From Nitrosomonas eutropha (GTDB lineage: Bacteria > Pseudomonadota > Gammaproteobacteria > Burkholderiales > Nitrosomonadaceae): a stretch of DNA of 56,259 bases. The stretch lies in NCBI RefSeq assembly GCF_003201195.1, contig NZ_QICQ01000016.1, positions 1-56,259 on the forward strand, written 5' to 3'. Below the pieces are notes generated by a model. The model did no database searches and was not told the origin of the DNA. It was given only the letters and a program-made list of their open reading frames with translations. Shown in pieces: positions 51,843 to 56,259 of the stretch; position 1 is the stretch's first letter; each line of letters opens with the position of its first letter. The position numbers were made by a program, and so were the translations under genes.

Positions 51843-52490
51843 TTAGTTTTGACGATCCCTCACACTAAGCTGTTCCCCTTTAAAAACCCAAACTTTAACG
51901 CCAATCACACCATAAGTTGTTTTAGCTTCTGAAGTTCCGTAATCAACTTCGGCTCTTAATGTATGAAGAGGCACTCTTCCCTCTCGATACCATTCAGTTC
52001 GTGCTATTTCTATACCATTCAACCTTCCAGAACTCATTATCTTAATCCCCTGAGCTCCTAATCTCATAGCGTTTTGTATCGCCCTTTTCATAGCTCTTCT
52101 AAACATTATTCTTTTTTCAAGCTGTTGAGTAATACTAGCCGCAATAAGTTGCGCATCAATCTCAGGCTTACGTATTTCCTCTATATTGATGTGCACAGGA
52201 ACATTCATAAGTTTCTCAACATTTTTACGAAGAATCTCAATATCTTCGCCTTTTTTACCAATTACAACACCTGGTCTTGACGTATGTATTGTGATTTTTG
52301 CATTTCTTGATGGTCTTTCAATAATGATACTTCCTACAGAAGCATGCGCTAACCTTTTTTGAAGATACTGCCGCACATTAATATCTTCATTTAAAAAAAC
52401 TGAAAATTTCTTTGTGTTTGCATACCAACGAGAAGACCAGTTTTTTAGAACTGAAAGTCTAAATCCTGTCGGATTAATTTTTTGACCCAT
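51843..52490 (-). CDS. rpsC: 30S ribosomal protein S3
   Basis: The 215-residue S3 at the mRNA entry channel has [24 protein letters not shown], the KH-domain motif [13 protein letters not shown], and a C-terminal domain with [22 protein letters not shown]. It is shorter at the C-terminus than E. coli S3 (about 233). Confidence 0.98.
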   Translation of the reverse strand: MGQKINPTGFRLSVLKNWSSRWYANTKKFSVFLNEDINVRQYLQKRLAHASVGSIIIERPSRNAKITIHTSRPGVVIGKKGEDIEILRKNVEKLMNVPVHINIEEIRKPEIDAQLIAASITQQLEKRIMFRRAMKRAIQNAMRLGAQGIKIMSSGRLNGIEIARTEWYREGRVPLHTLRAEVDYGTSEAKTTYGVIGVKVWVFKGEQLSVRDRQN

Positions 52491-52528
52491 GAATTATTTA
52501 CCTTTTTTCATGTTTACTTAATAAATTT

Positions 52529-52861
52529 CTATCTATTGCAGACGGTCAAGAAAATATTACATGTTGGTTTTGATATACGATTTCCTCTCCCTTTTGCGCG
52601 CGGACTAACACGTTTTAGTGAAGATCCTTGCCCTATAAAAACTCGAGCTACTTTTAATTCGTCAATATCAGCACCTTCATTATGCTCCGCATTTGCTACT
52701 GCTGACTCAAGTAACTTTAAAATAATTACCGCCCCCTTCTTGGGACTGAATGTCAAGAGCTTAATAGCCTGATCAACCTGCAATCCTCGAATTTGATTTA
52801 CCACTAACCGCCCTTTTTGAGCGGATAATCTAACGCTACGTAAAACTACAGATGTTTCCAT
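52529..52861 (-). CDS. rplV: 50S ribosomal protein L22
   Basis: The 110-residue L22 lines the exit tunnel. [24 protein letters not shown] and the tunnel loop [24 protein letters not shown] identify it. It lies between rpsS (8 bases) and rpsC. Confidence 0.97.
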   Translation of the reverse strand: METSVVLRSVRLSAQKGRLVVNQIRGLQVDQAIKLLTFSPKKGAVIILKLLESAVANAEHNEGADIDELKVARVFIGQGSSLKRVSPRAKGRGNRISKPTCNIFLTVCNR

Positions 52862-52869
52862 ATATAATC

Positions 52870-53154
52870 CTATCGCTTAGAACCTGCTGCCTTCTTATCA
52901 CCAGCATGGCCTTTAAACGTTCTAGTATGAGAAAACTCACCAAGTTTATGACCAACCATGTTTTCTGTTATAAAAATGGGAATATGCTGCCTTCCATTGT
53001 GGACAGAAATAGTTAATCCAATAAAATCCGGGAGAATGGTTGATCTCCGTGACCAAGTTTTTATAGGCCTTTTATCATTATTTTTACGAACAACTATGAC
53101 TTTATTGATGAGATGTAAATCAACAAAAGGACCTTTTGAAATAGATCGGCTCAT
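52870..53154 (-). CDS. rpsS: 30S ribosomal protein S19
   Basis: ATG 53154 gives [19 protein letters not shown] and 94 residues, the family standard. A longer in-frame start at 53190 would run into rplB and is not conserved. The C-terminal part, [23 protein letters not shown], is typical. Confidence 0.97.
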   Translation of the reverse strand: MSRSISKGPFVDLHLINKVIVVRKNNDKRPIKTWSRRSTILPDFIGLTISVHNGRQHIPIFITENMVGHKLGEFSHTRTFKGHAGDKKAAGSKR

Positions 53155-53158
53155 ACTT

Positions 53159-53992
53159 TTAACCTTTCTTAGAATATCTGCTTCGAACAATCATATTGAC
53201 TGTCCTCTTGTTTCTTCTTGTCCGAGATCCTTTTGAAGGCGTGCCCCAAGGACTTACAGGGTGCCTTCCAGCGGCAGTTTTACCTTCTCCACCACCATGA
53301 GGATGATCAACAGGATTCATCGCCACACCTCGAACTGTTGGACGAATTCCTCTCCATCTTACAGCCCCAGCCTTACCTATTGATTGCAAATTATGCTCGG
53401 AATTACCAACCTCTCCAATTGTTGCTCTACAATTTATATGTATCTTCCTAATCTCACCCGATCTCAATCTAATCTGAGAATAGTCACCTTCGCGCGCCAT
53501 AAGCTGAGCAGAGGATCCAGCAGAACGTGCTAATTGCGCTCCCTTACCAGGCTTTAGCTCGATACAATGAATCACACTTCCAACCGGAATGTTACGGATA
53601 GGCAATGCATTACCAGTTTTAACTGGAGAACCTGATCCATTGACCACGTACGAACCCACCTCTATATCCTTTGCTGCAATAATATATTTCCTTTCTCCAT
53701 CCGCATAGCAAAGTAATGCTAAATATGCACTTCTGTTAGGATCATACTCAATGCGCTCAACCTTTGCAGGAATATCATCTTTATTTCTGCAAAAATCGAC
53801 AATCCGATAATGATGTTTATGTCCCCCACCAATATGTCGTACTGTTATCTTTCCAGAATTATTCCTGCCTGAATTTTTTTTCTTTTTCTCAGTTAATGCA
53901 GAATATGAATTTCCCTTATATAAAAAACTGTTTACAGATCTAACTACTGCTCTTTGACCTGGAGAGGTAGGTTTTGATTTTTTAAGTGTCAT
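53159..53992 (-). CDS. rplB: 50S ribosomal protein L2
   Basis: The 277-residue L2 supports the peptidyl-transferase centre. It has the [14 protein letters not shown] stretch, the SH3-like middle, and the C-terminal [29 protein letters not shown] containing the conserved His. Its ATG shares a base with the rplW stop (TAATG). Confidence 0.98.
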   Translation of the reverse strand: MTLKKSKPTSPGQRAVVRSVNSFLYKGNSYSALTEKKKKNSGRNNSGKITVRHIGGGHKHHYRIVDFCRNKDDIPAKVERIEYDPNRSAYLALLCYADGERKYIIAAKDIEVGSYVVNGSGSPVKTGNALPIRNIPVGSVIHCIELKPGKGAQLARSAGSSAQLMAREGDYSQIRLRSGEIRKIHINCRATIGEVGNSEHNLQSIGKAGAVRWRGIRPTVRGVAMNPVDHPHGGGEGKTAAGRHPVSPWGTPSKGSRTRRNKRTVNMIVRSRYSKKG

Positions 53993-54327
53993 TATTTATC
54001 CTCAAACAACCTTACATCAGTAAAATCTATCTCGCGGTCATCTTTTAGACTAACAAATGCTTTTTTCCAATCTGATTTTTGCCCTATATATCGGCCAAAT
54101 CTTTTTTTCTTTCCCTTTACATTTATTATTTGCACGCTCTTTACTTTAATATTCTGTGATTTCCAAATCTGCTCAATAGCTGATTTAATTTCAGCTTTAT
54201 TAGCATCGCGTGAAACATAAAATATGATTTGCCTAACTTTCTCAGCTAAAAAAGTTGCCTTCTCGGAAATTTGTGGAGCTTTTATTACTTCCAGTGCTCT
54301 TTCACTGCCTATATTGATAATTTTCAT
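53992..54327 (-). CDS. rplW: 50S ribosomal protein L23
   Basis: The 111-residue L23 at the exit tunnel docks trigger factor and SRP. It has [39 protein letters not shown], and the basic [24 protein letters not shown]. Its start overlaps the rplD stop (ATGA). Confidence 0.96.
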   Translation of the reverse strand: MKIINIGSERALEVIKAPQISEKATFLAEKVRQIIFYVSRDANKAEIKSAIEQIWKSQNIKVKSVQIINVKGKKKRFGRYIGQKSDWKKAFVSLKDDREIDFTDVRLFEDK

Positions 54328-54944
54328 TGCAATACGCTTTCAATTTTATTTACTGCTTCGCGAGTAATAACAACGTTATCATAAGACAGTAAGCTTACAG
54401 GGTCTATTAAGTCAATCTCGACTACTTTTATATTCGGTACATTTCTGGAAGCCAGATACAAATTCTCATCTACTTCATCAGTAATAATCATTACATTTTC
54501 AAGTTGATAATTTTTTAATTTCTGCAAAAAAAATTTTGTTTTTGTAGTCTCGACCCGAAATTCACTTATCGCTACTAATTTACTATTTCTTAATAGTTGG
54601 GAAAATATCGTACACATCCCCGCACGATACATTTTGCGATTTACTTTTTTGGTAAAGTTTTCTGTTGGCTTATTGGGAAATATTTTCCCACCTCCCCTCC
54701 ACAATGGATTCGATGCCGCACCAACTCTTGCTCTTCCGGTTCCTTTCTGTCTCCATTGTTTGCGCGTAGAACCGGCAACTTCAGATCGCCCCTTTTGGGC
54801 TCGAGTACCGCTTCTGGCATTCGCCAAATACGATGTCACTATTTGATGAACCAATGCTTCGTTATATACCCTGTCAAAAACAGAATCTGATACTTCAATA
54901 TTAACAACTTGTCCATTTTCGCTTCTACAAGGAATTTTAACCAT
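54324..54944 (-). CDS. rplD: 50S ribosomal protein L4
   Basis: The 206-residue L4 has the tunnel-extending loop [43 protein letters not shown]. In E. coli L4 represses the S10 operon through its leader; no homologous leader could be established in the 80-base gap before rpsJ. It lies between rplC and rplW. Confidence 0.97.
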   Translation of the reverse strand: MVKIPCRSENGQVVNIEVSDSVFDRVYNEALVHQIVTSYLANARSGTRAQKGRSEVAGSTRKQWRQKGTGRARVGAASNPLWRGGGKIFPNKPTENFTKKVNRKMYRAGMCTIFSQLLRNSKLVAISEFRVETTKTKFFLQKLKNYQLENVMIITDEVDENLYLASRNVPNIKVVEIDLIDPVSLLSYDNVVITREAVNKIESVLQ

Positions 54945-54961
54945 TTGCTTATACTTATCAG

Positions 54962-55615
54962 TTATTGTTTATTTGCGTGTTTCACACTTGGGCGTATAAA
55001 AACTCCGTTGCCTTTTGAACCCGGAACCGATCCCTTCAAAAAAATCAGACCACGAACAGTATCAACACGTACAACTTCAATATTCTGGATTGTGCTATTT
55101 ACACCCCCCAACCGACCTGTCATTTTCTTCCCGGGGAAAACCCGACCTGGATCTTGCGCCATACCAATCGAACCCGGAACATTATGTGATCTTGAATTAC
55201 CATGACTGGCTCTACTCGAAGAAAAATTATGACGCTTTATAGTACCGGCATACCCCTTACCTATAGACACCCCACTTACATCTACTTTTGACCCTGTCAG
55301 GAAAATTTCGACGTTTATTTCAGAACCTAATTTTAGGTCGCTATTGATAGCTTGCTGCTCTATTCTAAATTCTTTTATTACTTTTCCTGCCTCTACACCA
55401 GCCCGTGCAAAATGACCAGATAGTGCCTTTGTTATTCTATTTTTCCGTCGATATCCTTGCGTCAACTGAATTGCTGAATAGCCATCCCTTTCAGCTGTTT
55501 TAATCTGCACCACACGATTTTTCGAAACATCAAGAACGGTGACAGGCACGCTACTTCCAGACTCGGTAAAGATTCTAGTCATTCCTACTTTTTTACCGAT
55601 AAGCCCTAATTTCAT
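54962..55615 (-). CDS. rplC: 50S ribosomal protein L3
   Basis: The 217-residue L3 begins [20 protein letters not shown]. Its extended loop near the peptidyl-transferase centre has [23 protein letters not shown]; the Gln in this loop is the site methylated by PrmB, which is encoded at 34.7 kb. Confidence 0.98.
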   Translation of the reverse strand: MKLGLIGKKVGMTRIFTESGSSVPVTVLDVSKNRVVQIKTAERDGYSAIQLTQGYRRKNRITKALSGHFARAGVEAGKVIKEFRIEQQAINSDLKLGSEINVEIFLTGSKVDVSGVSIGKGYAGTIKRHNFSSSRASHGNSRSHNVPGSIGMAQDPGRVFPGKKMTGRLGGVNSTIQNIEVVRVDTVRGLIFLKGSVPGSKGNGVFIRPSVKHANKQ

Positions 55616-55663
55616 TTGCTTCCCCTACTTTGAGTTTTTGCCTTCTATAGCTAATAAAATAAA

Positions 55664-55972
55664 CTACAGCTTGATTTCAACATCAACACCAGCAGGCAAA
55701 TCAAGCTTCATCAGTGCATCTACTGTTTTATCTGTAGGATCAATAATATCCATTAGCCTCAAATGCGTTCTAATCTCAAACTGATCGCGCGAAGTTTTAT
55801 TTACGTGCGGTGATCGCAGTACATCAAATCGTTCAATACGCGTCGGCAGTGGCACTGGCCCCTTAACCACAGCTCCTGTCCGCTTTGCTGTTTCTACTAT
55901 TTCAACAGCTGACTTATCTATTAGGCGATAGTCGAAAGCTTTTAAACGTATACGTATTTTTTGATTTTGCAT
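55664..55972 (-). CDS. rpsJ: 30S ribosomal protein S10
   Basis: The 102-residue S10 (also NusE, an antitermination factor) begins [21 protein letters not shown] and has [33 protein letters not shown]. It is the first gene of the S10 cluster, 80 bases after the tuf stop. Confidence 0.98.
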   Translation of the reverse strand: MQNQKIRIRLKAFDYRLIDKSAVEIVETAKRTGAVVKGPVPLPTRIERFDVLRSPHVNKTSRDQFEIRTHLRLMDIIDPTDKTVDALMKLDLPAGVDVEIKL

Positions 55973-56052
55973 AAAGCACTCTAAGTTGTATATTTTACGG
56001 AGCTTGTTTTATATGAGACTACCAATCCTTAGCAGTATCGATGTATCTAAAC

Positions 56053-56259
56053 TTATTCAATTACTTTGGCGACCACACCAGCGCCGACGGTACGTCCACC
56101 TTCACGAATAGCAAAACGTAATCCCTCGCTCATTGCTATTGGTGCAATCAAATTGACATTAACCGATATATTATCACCTGGCATCACCATTTCGACGCCT
56201 GCCGGCAGTTCAATGGAGCCTGTTACATCAGTTGTTCTGAAATAAAACTGTGGGCGATA
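56053..56259 (-). CDS. tuf: Elongation factor Tu, C-terminal part (runs off right edge)
   Basis: The last 68 residues of EF-Tu are present: [37 protein letters not shown], and the ending [17 protein letters not shown], which is domain 3. The gene continues beyond base 56259. Its place before rpsJ fits the str-S10 junction of proteobacteria. Confidence 0.96.
   Translation of the reverse strand, partial: YRPQFYFRTTDVTGSIELPAGVEMVMPGDNISVNVNLIAPIAMSEGLRFAIREGGRTVGAGVVAKVIE

Overview
The window looks like a chromosomal segment of a betaproteobacterial ammonia oxidiser of the genus Nitrosomonas. The evidence is the protein sequences (MtkA, NnrS and the ribosomal proteins), the betaproteobacterial gene orders (fmdB-aspS-nudB; valS-x-holC-pepA; dnaX-ybaB; the full S10-spc-alpha ribosomal cluster with infA), and an IS481-type transposase tail. 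No name is given in the input, so the genus is an inference from remembered protein families. Almost everything is conserved housekeeping sequence. I see no phage, CRISPR array, plasmid functions or defence island.

Layout. 1-0.2 kb: tail of an IS481-family transposase. 0.36-2 kb: a phosphate-selective-type porin behind a well-formed four-half-site Pho box. 2.1-4.85 kb: yajQ, then a nitric-oxide-response operon (truncated haemoglobin, NnrS, CopD-like membrane protein) behind an NsrR-like palindrome. 4.9-8 kb: an intergenic stretch with short repeats, then two nucleotide-sugar genes (wecB, manC-type). 8.1-11.9 kb: fmdB, aspS, nudB, tRNA-Val, gmk, rpoZ. 12.1-18.4 kb: a tight run hslV-hslU-thiolase-pgi-glgA. 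18.6-21.8 kb: malyl-CoA lyase followed by both subunits of malate thiokinase, with a candidate miniature inverted-repeat element between the first two genes. 22-29.4 kb: a NYN/OST-HTH protein, then hemE, valS, an unknown gene, holC and pepA on the minus strand. 29.6-36.5 kb: an HDOD-GGDEF signalling protein, serB, malic enzyme, a signal-less L,D-transpeptidase coupled to tadA, prmB, rluB. 36.5-41.9 kb: ybaB, dnaX, SRP RNA, an RDD protein, heme A synthase, smpB, ratA-rnfH, tRNA-Thr. 42-56.3 kb: the complete ribosomal protein supercluster on the minus strand from tuf (partial) and rpsJ to rplQ, AT-richer than the rest.

How the genes fit together. The lyase and thiokinase genes can split malate into acetyl-CoA and glyoxylate at the cost of ATP. 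Together with the malic enzyme, thiolase, pgi and glgA, they give the window a central-carbon flavour suited to an autotroph moving carbon between C2, C4 and glycogen pools. The haemoglobin-NnrS-CopD operon fits an organism that makes NO from ammonia and nitrite. The Pho-box porin fits phosphate scavenging. The most rewarding items are regulatory and contextual (Pho box, NsrR-like site, malate thiokinase cluster, candidate MITE). I did not find a convincing wholly new system.
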